A stretch of DNA of 64,000 bases, from the NCBI GenBank assembly GCA_965197675.1, contig OZ240221.1, positions 992,001 through 1,056,000 of the forward strand, in the 5' to 3' direction. The notes beneath the pieces are model-generated. The model was not told the DNA's origin. It saw only the letters and a program-made list of their open reading frames with translations, and ran no database searches. This DNA comes from G965197675 sp965197675. GTDB taxonomy: Bacteria; Chloroflexota; Dehalococcoidia; Plut-88900. Below, piece after piece: positions 35,402 through 43,548 of the stretch. The translations under genes were made by a program, and so were the position numbers. How positions within the stretch are numbered: position 1 is the stretch's first letter; every line of letters begins with the position of its first letter.

Positions 35402-37186
35402 ATGCTCAGACTCCTTAGTGTCACCAACTTCGCCACCATAGAGCAGCTTGAAATGGAGTTGGCACCCGGCTTTAATGTGCTGACCGGGGAGACCGGGGCC
35501 GGCAAGTCGATCATCGTGGATGCGCTCAGCCTTCTCTTGGGGGGCCGCGCCGACGGCAGCATGGTACGCTCCGGGGCGCGCCAGTCCAGAGTAGAGGGCA
35601 TCTTCCTGCTCAACGGAGATATCGCTCAGAAAATCAACGGTGCCCTGGATGAATACGAGATTGACGGTGGCGAAGAGGAGATGATTCTCGCTCGCGAGGT
35701 CAACCTGGACGGACGCAACACGTGCCGTGTGAACGGGCGAATCGTACCTCTCAGGCTGTTAAGCGCCCTTGCCGAACACCTGGTGGACATCCACGGCCAA
35801 AATCAGCACTTATCCCTATTCCGTGTACGTGAGCACATGGACATACTGGACAAGTATGGTGGGCTATGGCAACTTCGCACCCTGGTAGCAGAGCGGGTCC
35901 GCCAGCTAATGGAGGTGTGCCAGGTGCTAGACCGGCTTCGAACGGAAACGCAGGAACTTGCCCAACGGGCGGATTTTCTGAAGCATCAGGTGGGTGAGAT
36001 CCGTGCTGCCAATCTTCGCCTAGCTGAAGATGAAGACCTGGCCCTCGAGCGGGACCGTGTCGCCAATGCGGAGCGAATTATCGCACTGTCCGACCACGCC
36101 TATCGAGCGCTATACGATAGCTTCGATCGGCAAGAATCAGTCGGGGATCTTATAGGACAGGTGGCCCAGGACATCGCCCAGCTGGAGCAATTAGACCCCT
36201 CATTGAGCCAGGACCTTGCGTCAGTAGACGCCTTGATCCACCAGGTAGACGAGTTGGCACGTACACTCCGGAGCTATCGTGACAGCATCGAGCATAACCC
36301 GGACCGTCTTCAGGAGCTTGAGGAGCGGCTGGACTTGATCGGGGGTCTCAAGAGGAAGTACGGTAGGACCATCGAAGAAATCCTGGCCTTCGCCGAGAGG
36401 GCCTCCGAGGACTTGGAGAAGCTGTATCACAGCGAAGAGCGCACGGGGGAGCTAAAGTCCAGGGAGGCGGAGCTTCGAGGGCAGGTTGGCAGACTGGCAG
36501 GTCAGCTCTCCGAGGCCCGACGACATGCCGCCAAGCGCCTGGCTGACGCCATCGAGGAGGAGGTAGCCGGGTTGGCCGTGGAACATGCGCAGGTGCATGT
36601 GGATATCCGTCAATCAGACTCGGAGGACGGTGTGCCAGTTGGGACCGGCGAATCCGGCCCATGCTCCACGCCTTTAGGTGGAGAATATGTCAGGTGCTTT
36701 GCCTTCGACGGCACAGGTATAGACTCCGTGGAATTCTTGGTCTCGCTGAACCTGGGCGAACCGCCGCGACCCCTGGCCAGGACCGCCTCGGGGGGAGAAG
36801 CCGCCAGGCTGATGCTGGCCATAAAGACTATCCTGTCCACCGCCGACCGGATTCCAATCCTGGTGTTCGACGAGGTGGATGTGGGCATAGGAGGTCGAGT
36901 CGGGAGTGTCCTGGGCCAGAAACTATGGGGTCTGTCCGAGAGTCACCAGGTGCTATGTGTAACCCACCTCCCGCAGATAGCGTGCTACGCAGACCGTCAT
37001 GCCAAGGTTATAAAACTTGCCTCACATGATAGGACCGTGACCTCGGTGGAGACTCTAGGCGATGAGGCCAGGGTGACGGAGCTTAGTCAGATGCTCGGCT
37101 CCGACAGCGGTGTAACCCGCAGCAATGCCCTTGAGATGCTGGAGCAGGCGGTGAGGTGGAAGGGAAGCCCAGGAAAAGTCACCTAA
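35402..37186 (+). CDS. recN: DNA repair protein RecN
   Basis: SMC-like ATPase acting early in double-strand-break repair (594 aa from the chosen start). It begins MLRLLSVTNFATIEQLEMEL, with the Walker A motif GETGAGKS at residues 29-36, a long central coiled coil (about 160-370), and the C-terminal signature region TASGGEAARLMLAIK followed by Walker B PILVFDEVDVGIGG and the HLPQIACYADRH segment. The length is close to the usual 550-570. An extension to 35195 is possible but encodes repeat sequence. It is usually SOS-controlled; no LexA box was identified. Confidence 0.93.
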   Translation: MLRLLSVTNFATIEQLEMELAPGFNVLTGETGAGKSIIVDALSLLLGGRADGSMVRSGARQSRVEGIFLLNGDIAQKINGALDEYEIDGGEEEMILAREVNLDGRNTCRVNGRIVPLRLLSALAEHLVDIHGQNQHLSLFRVREHMDILDKYGGLWQLRTLVAERVRQLMEVCQVLDRLRTETQELAQRADFLKHQVGEIRAANLRLAEDEDLALERDRVANAERIIALSDHAYRALYDSFDRQESVGDLIGQVAQDIAQLEQLDPSLSQDLASVDALIHQVDELARTLRSYRDSIEHNPDRLQELEERLDLIGGLKRKYGRTIEEILAFAERASEDLEKLYHSEERTGELKSREAELRGQVGRLAGQLSEARRHAAKRLADAIEEEVAGLAVEHAQVHVDIRQSDSEDGVPVGTGESGPCSTPLGGEYVRCFAFDGTGIDSVEFLVSLNLGEPPRPLARTASGGEAARLMLAIKTILSTADRIPILVFDEVDVGIGGRVGSVLGQKLWGLSESHQVLCVTHLPQIACYADRHAKVIKLASHDRTVTSVETLGDEARVTELSQMLGSDSGVTRSNALEMLEQAVRWKGSPGKVT

Positions 37187-37518
37187 CGTGAGTTGTCGAA
37201 TCGTCATGGCAGGTGTGGCTGTGTTGATGGCTATGGCGTCTATGTCCTGCGAACCAGTACCGACGCTGGCGTGAGATATGCGGCGATAGCAGAAGATGGA
37301 ACCGTCGTTGCGACGGTCGAGTATGTAATCGGCAATAGAAGTGTTTCGACTTAACCTGCCTACGGAGCCAATCTGAACCTCAACACGAAGGTTCTAGATT
37401 TTGGCAGGGGTGGTGGGGTGTCGATGGGTGCCGATGAATGCTATCAGGTCTATTTCCCGATCCCGTCTCGGTTGTCCGCAGAGCCAGAGACTGATAGAGG
37501 TGTATAATCCTGACTATA
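37187..37518. other. Intergenic region with a possible gene remnant
   Basis: Contains a short lipoprotein-like start (37206: MAGVAVLMAMASMSCEP) that stops after 22 residues, while another frame reads on as GVRYAAIAEDGTVVATVEY before a stop near 37354. This could be the leftover of a small secreted protein broken by a frameshift; the evidence is weak. Confidence 0.25.
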
Positions 37519-40278
37519 ATGACCCCTGACTTCCTGAGAAACGCTTGGATTGAGATGCGAGCTCGCCCGATAGCAACGGTTAGCGTGGTGTCGATGGTGG
37601 TTGTCACATTGATTGTGTCCTGTGGTGTCCGGACGTCAGCACCACCCACGCCCGACTCGACACCGACCGGTGTTTCCTCTCCCAGCGACTCCCGTATGGC
37701 TGCCCCCCTTGTCGCAGCTACGGCTTCTTGCACCCCCGGTCCAACTGAAACGCGCGCGCCAGCCGCAGCACCCACCAGCACATCCTCGCCCATTCCGACG
37801 GCCACAAACACTCCCACTACAACACCAACCCACACGCCAACTGCAACGCCCAACAGCACGGCCTCTCCCACTCCGACAGCCATCACTGCATCCTCATTTA
37901 GTGGCGAACTTGGCGTGATAGCGAAGATCAACCTGGAATTGGCGAAGCAGATTGCCGACTTTGGTTGGGTCGCCGACGGAGTAACTGGAGGCGAGTGGAT
38001 TCCGCTGGCCATCACTAGAGATATTGCGACAACAGATTTGGAAACCGCCAGACTGATGATGAACGCCCCTTGGGTCGCAGACTCCATTACGATGCACGAA
38101 CGCCAAGGGATGTCCGCTATCGGCGCGATCGCTGAGAATGACCCTGAGGTGGCAAGATTGGCCTTCTCTCAACCCTTTATGGCCCCGCCCTTTCGACACC
38201 GGGACGCGCTTGCCCTGTGGGGTCTGTTCTGGCTGGTTAATTTCAGTTCGGAGCCGACGTTTGACTTTACGGCAATGGTTGCCAATCAACCGTGGTTCCA
38301 AGACGGTGTGGACGACTTGGAAGCGGCGCTATTGAAGGTTCTAGAAACATGCACTAACGAATACATGCGAGCTTTGATCGAGTCTCACCATATCGAGTCG
38401 GCGCGTGTTCACCTGCCCTTGGCTGGCGACGTCGATCTCGTTGCAATCAGACATACTCCATTCCCCCCCGGAGACAGCACACTTGTCGCAATGGAAGAGG
38501 GAATCAGGGCCATTGAAGGCTTAATGGGAACACCCTTTCCTATTAACGACGTCATTCTGTTAGTAGTTGACCCGGACATCTGGTACAGAGGGGCCTCTGG
38601 AAGTGTCGTCGGTGGTTACGAACCTGGATTCGATTCCCGCCACATATTGGTTAATGGGCGCAGCCTCTTGGATGTTGAGGGCGACCGTTACAAGAGCATC
38701 ATTTATCACGAGTTAGGTCACTTTTACACCCCGATCACCCCCAGATGGTTGAGCGAGGGCGGAGCGGAGTTCTTGACGGCGTACACCAGGGATAAGGTCG
38801 GTACGGAGAGCATCGAACAGCGGTTGGCGTACCTGGAGTCACCTGAAGGCATCTCTCGTGAAACCAACTGTGACAAGGAGAATATCCAGCAGCATCTGGA
38901 CGACTATAGGCCGGATGACTGCGACTACTACCTCGGGGAACAGTTCTTGCTGGCGATGTACACGACACTGGGGGAGGAGGGAGTATCGGCATCCCTGAGA
39001 AACCTCTTTTCTCAGGTTGTCGAAAATCGCTCAAGCCCGCACGGTGACTTGATTTACCAGACATTCGCGAAATACACCCCTACTGGGAAGCAGGAGGACT
39101 TCCAGGCAGCCTACCGACGATACCACGGTGGGCCTATCATCGAGCTTGCGCCTCCATCCCCAGACCGGCGGACCGCGCTAGTTGCACTCTACAATGCTAC
39201 ACACGGTCCGAACTGGGCGATCAGCAACAACTGGCTGAGCGACATGCTGCTCGATGCGTGGTACGGCGTGATTACGGCCGCAGGTGGCCAGGTCACCGGG
39301 CTTGCGCTTGGATACAACGGGCTGACCGGCTGGATACCACGCGAGTTGGGCAGCCTAACCAATTTGATAGAGCTGAATCTTTCGTCGAACGAATTGACAG
39401 GAGCGATACCTTCTGAGCTTGGCAGTCTGACGAAACTGAAGGTGTTGAACCTCGGCGGAAATCAGTTGACAGGAGAAATCCCGGCCGAATTGGGGGACCT
39501 TATCGAACTCGAAGACTTGATCATCGGCGACAGCCAGTTCACCGGGGTAATACCGCCTGAACTTGGTGGCCTCGCCAAACTTGAGAGGCTGTACCTCGTA
39601 GCAGCCCAGTTGAGCGGGGAGATACCGCCGGAGCTTGGCCGTCTCACACAGTTGTGGCGACTCGAACTCCATGACAACCTTCTAGGTGGAGAGATACCAG
39701 CAGACTTGGCGAGCCTTACTGGATTGGGACTGCTTGATCTATCAGGTAACCATTTGATTGGAGAGATACCGCTGGAGTTGGGCAGTTTCCCCAACCTCAC
39801 GAGAGCGCTGGACCTTTCGAGGAACCGCTTGGTTGGGGAGATTCCTTCCGAGCTTGGCCGTCTGAACGAAGTTGGTCGCCTCAATCTCTCGGAGAACCAA
39901 TTGACTGGAAAGATACCGCCCGAGTTGGGCGGACTCACCAAACTAGGCAGTCTTGATCTCTCCGAGAACCAGCTGAGCGGAGAGATACCGCCCGAGCTTG
40001 GCCACCTCAGCAAACTTTGGCGGCTGTACCTGTCAGGAAACCATTTGGTTGGAAGGATACCGCCTGAACTCGGCAGACTCACTGAGCTAAAGACACTAGA
40101 TCTCAGTCAGAATCAGCTAACCGGTGAAATCCCAGCTGACTTGGGCAGTCTTCCCTATTTGCAAGAGTTGTACCTCAGCGGAAATCAATTGACAGGGTGC
40201 ATACCCCAAGAATTGCGAAATGTACCGACCAACGACTTCGAGGAGCTTGGTATACCATTCTGCGGCACTGACCCTTAA
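37519..40278 (+). CDS. Surface lipoprotein with gluzincin metallopeptidase domain and leucine-rich repeats
   Basis: A 919-residue exported protein. Residues 1-35 look like a lipoprotein signal (long hydrophobic stretch, LIVSC, Cys35), then a Thr/Pro-rich linker to about 130. Residues about 130-540 contain a zinc-peptidase site: HELGHFYTP at 397-405 with Glu413 in RWLSEGGAEF, the HExxH plus WLxEG pattern of gluzincins. From about 555, ALVALYNATHGPNWAISNNW introduces about 13 leucine-rich repeats of 24 residues with the LxxNxLxGxIPxELG consensus, closed by a CIPQEL...FCG cap. It is probably anchored outside the cell, with the repeats binding a protein or surface. The two-domain combination is unusual. 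The region after it holds a truncated reductase gene, so it may be an insertion. Confidence 0.8.
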   Translation: MTPDFLRNAWIEMRARPIATVSVVSMVVVTLIVSCGVRTSAPPTPDSTPTGVSSPSDSRMAAPLVAATASCTPGPTETRAPAAAPTSTSSPIPTATNTPTTTPTHTPTATPNSTASPTPTAITASSFSGELGVIAKINLELAKQIADFGWVADGVTGGEWIPLAITRDIATTDLETARLMMNAPWVADSITMHERQGMSAIGAIAENDPEVARLAFSQPFMAPPFRHRDALALWGLFWLVNFSSEPTFDFTAMVANQPWFQDGVDDLEAALLKVLETCTNEYMRALIESHHIESARVHLPLAGDVDLVAIRHTPFPPGDSTLVAMEEGIRAIEGLMGTPFPINDVILLVVDPDIWYRGASGSVVGGYEPGFDSRHILVNGRSLLDVEGDRYKSIIYHELGHFYTPITPRWLSEGGAEFLTAYTRDKVGTESIEQRLAYLESPEGISRETNCDKENIQQHLDDYRPDDCDYYLGEQFLLAMYTTLGEEGVSASLRNLFSQVVENRSSPHGDLIYQTFAKYTPTGKQEDFQAAYRRYHGGPIIELAPPSPDRRTALVALYNATHGPNWAISNNWLSDMLLDAWYGVITAAGGQVTGLALGYNGLTGWIPRELGSLTNLIELNLSSNELTGAIPSELGSLTKLKVLNLGGNQLTGEIPAELGDLIELEDLIIGDSQFTGVIPPELGGLAKLERLYLVAAQLSGEIPPELGRLTQLWRLELHDNLLGGEIPADLASLTGLGLLDLSGNHLIGEIPLELGSFPNLTRALDLSRNRLVGEIPSELGRLNEVGRLNLSENQLTGKIPPELGGLTKLGSLDLSENQLSGEIPPELGHLSKLWRLYLSGNHLVGRIPPELGRLTELKTLDLSQNQLTGEIPADLGSLPYLQELYLSGNQLTGCIPQELRNVPTNDFEELGIPFCGTDP

Positions 40279-40309
40279 CCATTCCTCGCTTGCCATATAT
40301 CCAGTTCGC

Positions 40310-40654
40310 CTCCTCGAGGCTCATCTCGTCGGGAATCGGGTACAGGCCCATATAGTGGGACCTGGCGTATTCGGCGTAGGCCCCGGGCATACCGCCCAGC
40401 ACCCTGTCTCCAACCCTGAAGTTAGGCACTCCATCTCCTACCTGGACGACTTCCCCGGCGCCCTCCATGCCCAATACCAGGGACAGCGAGGTCCTGGTGC
40501 CGTGGGATCCCTCACGCACGAACATCTCCCGTCTGTTCAGGGCGCACGCCCGAACTTGCACCAACACCTGCTCCCGTCCTATCTCCGGCTCCGGCGCGTC
40601 CCCGTAGGCGAGCTTGTCAGGCCCCCCGTACTCCGATATGTAAACCGCCTTCAT
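40310..40654 (-). pseudogene. Truncated zinc-type alcohol dehydrogenase/quinone oxidoreductase (N-terminal part only)
   Basis: From the ATG at 40654, preceded by GGAGGGAGC, about 113 residues match the GroES-like N-terminal domain of quinone oxidoreductases: MKAVYISEYGGPDKLAYGD, VQVRACALNRREMFVREG, LGMEGAGEVVQVGDGVPNFR and YPIPDEMSLEEA. Right after EEA, where the Rossmann cofactor domain should begin, similarity ends and the frame runs into the end of the LRR-lipoprotein gene. About two thirds of the enzyme is missing, so it cannot bind NAD(P)H. The break near 40310 marks a recombination point. Confidence 0.7.
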
Positions 40655-40841
40655 TGCTCCCTCCCTTCTGCCCTTTGACTTGCGAGCTTCATCTGACTGA
40701 TATAGCTCATAATCCAGGGTCTCAGATGCTGCGTCAAGGTTGTGGTGTTGTTTCGGGATACTCGTTGTGTGGAGGCCGGCGGTGCGGGCGCTCGTTGACC
40801 GCACACACTGCAATGTCGATAATGGAAGACAGGGGAACGTT

Positions 40842-42209
40842 ATGACCACATGGGGACGCACAAGGCGAGTCGGCACTCTCTCATCAGGGAGACTTTTCTT
40901 GCGATCGGCCATACTTAGCCTGTCGCTGCTGGCCCTCGTGGGAGGCCTGACCGGCGTCAGCATGGGTCAGGGAGACCACGCCTTGCTCGTGGAGATCGAC
41001 GCCGCAATCAACTCCGTTACCGCCGGCTACCTGGACCGGGGTATGGAGAAGGCTGCAGAGGACGAAGCCGAGCTTATCATAGTGCAACTGGACACACCCG
41101 GCGGCTTGCTGGACTCCACAAGGGACATGGTATCCGACCTCCTGGATTCCAAGGTTCCAACAGTCGTTTACGTTGCCCCAGCCGGCGCCAGGGCTGCATC
41201 CGCGGGCACATTCATAGCGGCGTCAGCCCACTTCGCAGTCATGGCCCCGGCGACCAACATCGGCGCAGCCAGCCCCGTGAGCTCAGATGGAGAGGAGCTG
41301 CCGGATACCATCAAGAGCAAAGTCACGGAGGACGCCGCGGCTCTTATGAGGGACATAGCCACCGAGCGCGGGAGGAACGTGGAGAAGCTGGAGGAGACGG
41401 TGCTCAATGCCGTGGCCTACACCTCTGAGGAGGCTGTGGACCTGAACGTGGTAGACTTCGTTGCCGACAATCTGGAAGACCTCCTTAATGAGCTTGACGG
41501 CAGGGTCGCGGAAACGCCCTTCGGCCCCGTCACCCTCAGCACCCAGGGCCTGGATGTTCGTAGACTGGAGATGACCTTGGTGGAGAAATTCCTGCTCATT
41601 CTGTCCAACCCCAACATATCCTTTCTGCTGATAACCATAGGCGGGCTGGCCGTTATGATTGAGCTGTTCAACTTCGGGATGATAGTCCCGGGTCTGATCG
41701 GGGTCACGTGTCTCCTGCTGGCTTTTGTCGCACTGGGGAACTTGCCGGTGAACTGGGCGGGCGTTGCCTTCATCCTGCTGGCTATGGTGCTGCTGGGTCT
41801 GGAGGCGATGGCGGCGGGCATAGGTGTACTGGGCGTTGGCGCGGTGGTCAGCTTCGTCATTGGCGGGCTGCTCCTCTTCCATAGTTTTGGTCCGACGTCT
41901 CCGACTTTGCCCGATGTAAGAGTGAACATCTGGCTGATTCTAGGTACGACGGTCCTCCTGCTGGGTGGCGGAGGGTGGTTTGTAATGACCATGGTGAAGT
42001 CGAGGCAGACGGACAACCCTTCCACGTCCGATGCGGTAGTCGGCGAGGTCGGTATGGTGACATCGGACCTGGCGCCCATCGGGATGGTACAGCTTCCGAG
42101 CGGGCTGTGGAGCGCCATCGCAGACAACGATGAGGTTATAATGGCCGGAGAACGGGTCAGGGTGGTGAGTATGGAGGGTCTCACCGTTAGCGTGCAGAGG
42201 ACAAGGTAA
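40842..42209 (+). CDS. NfeD family membrane-bound serine protease (ClpP-class)
   Basis: 455-residue membrane protein. An N-terminal signal/anchor (SAILSLSLLALVGGLTGVS) is followed by a ClpP/SppA-like serine-protease domain (about 45-230): LIIVQLDTPGGLLDSTRDMV, then ARAASAGTFIAASAHFAVMAP with the likely nucleophile Ser in ASAGT. Then come four to five hydrophobic segments (about 255-385) and a C-terminal OB-fold NfeD domain (VVGEVGMVTSDLAPIG to the end). The start at 40842 has AGGGGA 6 bases upstream; a longer frame to 40740 would precede the signal with a Cys-rich stretch. It forms a pair with the slipin gene 13 bases on, the classic NfeD-stomatin partnership where the protease cuts the slipin's C-terminus. 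Confidence 0.9.
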   Translation: MTTWGRTRRVGTLSSGRLFLRSAILSLSLLALVGGLTGVSMGQGDHALLVEIDAAINSVTAGYLDRGMEKAAEDEAELIIVQLDTPGGLLDSTRDMVSDLLDSKVPTVVYVAPAGARAASAGTFIAASAHFAVMAPATNIGAASPVSSDGEELPDTIKSKVTEDAAALMRDIATERGRNVEKLEETVLNAVAYTSEEAVDLNVVDFVADNLEDLLNELDGRVAETPFGPVTLSTQGLDVRRLEMTLVEKFLLILSNPNISFLLITIGGLAVMIELFNFGMIVPGLIGVTCLLLAFVALGNLPVNWAGVAFILLAMVLLGLEAMAAGIGVLGVGAVVSFVIGGLLLFHSFGPTSPTLPDVRVNIWLILGTTVLLLGGGGWFVMTMVKSRQTDNPSTSDAVVGEVGMVTSDLAPIGMVQLPSGLWSAIADNDEVIMAGERVRVVSMEGLTVSVQRTR

Positions 42210-42222
42210 GAAAGGAGACATT

Positions 42223-43080
42223 ATGGTTTTCTGGAGAATAGTCAAGCAGTATGAGCGAATGGTGGTGCTGAGGTGGGGCAAGTTCATGAACGTGCGCGGA
42301 CCGGGACTGAGGCTGGTGATTCCTTTCATGGACCAGACGGTAAAAGTTGACATAAGGGAGCAAGTGGACAGGGTGCCAACCCAGAAGTACATCACCTCCG
42401 ACAACGTGGTGGTGGACATGGACTTTGTGATCTACTACAAGGTCCTCCAGGGCGACGACGAGGTCAGGAAGGCCGTCATGGACATAGAAAGCTACAGAAT
42501 GGCTACGATTAACCTCTCCTTCGCCACTCTCAGGGCCGTGATAGGCTCCACAAGCCTGACGGAGGCGCTATCTGAACGGGAGAGGATTCGCGACCATCTC
42601 CAAGTGCGTATGGACGAGGTCACCGGGCGCTGGGGTATCAAGGTGAGCCAGGTGGAGATCAACGAGATTGACCCGCCTCCCGGCGTGAAGGCCGCTATGG
42701 AGCGAGAGAAGTCCGCCGCGGCCATAAAGACGGCCGAGATCACGGAGTCCGAGGGATCCCGCCAGGCCGCCATTAACATCGCCGAGGGTGAGAAGCAGTC
42801 GGCGATACTTACGGCGGAGGGAGCGCGCCAGGCCGAAATCCTGAACGCCGAGGGAGATCAGCAGGCAGCCATACTCCGCGCCGACGGCTTCAGCACCGCC
42901 CTGGACCATATAAACGCCGTCGCCCAGTCCGCGGACGCCAGGACTATGAGCCTCCAGTACTTCGATACCCTGAGGCAGATGGGCAACAGCCCTGCAACCA
43001 AGTTCATATTCCCTATGGAGTTCACCAGTATGCTGGAGTCCTTCATAGGCTCAACGAAACGGCGGCAGAACGACCAGTAG
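42223..43080 (+). CDS. Slipin/stomatin (SPFH/Band 7) protein
   Basis: Membrane-microdomain scaffold of 285 aa. It has an SPFH domain (VVLRWGKFMNVRGPGLRLVI, VDIREQVDRVPTQKYITSDN, SQVEINEIDPPPGVKAAM), and a long C-terminal helix with repeated GEKQSAILTAEGARQAEILN-type heptads that drives oligomer formation. Unlike most slipins it has only a short hydrophobic N-terminus. AAGGAGA precedes its ATG. Partner of the NfeD protease directly upstream. Confidence 0.92.
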   Translation: MVFWRIVKQYERMVVLRWGKFMNVRGPGLRLVIPFMDQTVKVDIREQVDRVPTQKYITSDNVVVDMDFVIYYKVLQGDDEVRKAVMDIESYRMATINLSFATLRAVIGSTSLTEALSERERIRDHLQVRMDEVTGRWGIKVSQVEINEIDPPPGVKAAMEREKSAAAIKTAEITESEGSRQAAINIAEGEKQSAILTAEGARQAEILNAEGDQQAAILRADGFSTALDHINAVAQSADARTMSLQYFDTLRQMGNSPATKFIFPMEFTSMLESFIGSTKRRQNDQ

Positions 43081-43158
43081 AGCAAACTGGCAAGGACTCG
43101 GCGGAGGGCGTTAGCCGGCCCAGGCACGGAGACGCCACCATTGCCAGGGGGTAGAGCT

Positions 43159-43290
43159 ATGTCTAAGACACATCTGCTTTCCCAGGCGCAGGAGTACACG
43201 GGCCGCGACTCTCTCCTGATGAGCCTAGGCGAGGTCCTGAAAGGCAGCAGGAGAGTGGCTATGGAGTACTCTCCTATGGGAGCGCGCCTC
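43159..43290 (+). pseudogene. Fragment of an M24 family (Xaa-Pro-type) peptidase
   Basis: About 44 codons read MSKTHLLSQAQEYTGRDSLL and continue LGEVLKGSRRVAMEYSPMGA, a stretch typical of the N-terminal (creatinase-like) domain of M24 peptidases, where it lies about 100 residues into the protein. Nothing before or after matches, so this is a remnant. Similarity stops at MGA near 43290, which coincides with the start of unrelated sequence. Confidence 0.5.
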
Positions 43291-43368
43291 GCGTCTCCCG
43301 TGTGGACGCAGGGGCCTGTCCACCGTGTCCATCGTCCGATTGCCTGCTACCAGTGTTGCCGTAGTCAT
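43290..43368 (-). pseudogene. 5' stub of a gene cut at the recombination junction
   Basis: On the reverse strand an ATG at 43368 has a perfect ribosome site (AAGGAGGTGCACG) and reads MTTATLVAGNRTMDTVDRPL, then passes at about 43290 into the antisense of the peptidase remnant. A gene start this good with a body this wrong suggests the rest of the gene was lost by recombination. Product unknown. Confidence 0.4.
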
Positions 43369-43450
43369 CGTGCACCTCCTTAGTGCCTGTGCTTTGTTGC
43401 CTTGCCGATTGCGCCCGCTTGCGGGCAAAGAAAGAGGGCCGCCCCCGGAT

Positions 43451-43548
43451 GGAGCCTGTCCCAGAAGTCGGGGAACTGGTGAATGGAACCGTGTTAGGTG
43501 TGTTTTCGGAGCGACATCAACGAATGGGAGATGGAGGTGTCGCTTCGA
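43451..43548 (+). repeat. Left terminal inverted repeat of the IS1182 element
   Basis: Inverted partner of 45099-45196. It contains GTCGGGGAACTGGTGAATG, GACATCAACGAATGG and even a mirrored ATGGAGGTGTCGCTTCGA that matches the transposase start region. Confidence 0.7.

Noticed and set aside
37206..37354. Possible small lipoprotein after recN
   Set aside because: The signal-like frame stops after 22 residues and the continuing frame has no start; kept only as a possible remnant in the spacer note.
37380..38087. Reverse-strand 235-codon frame with Val/Gly repeats
   Set aside because: It is the antisense of the Thr/Pro-rich linker of the lipoprotein gene, a known source of false frames.
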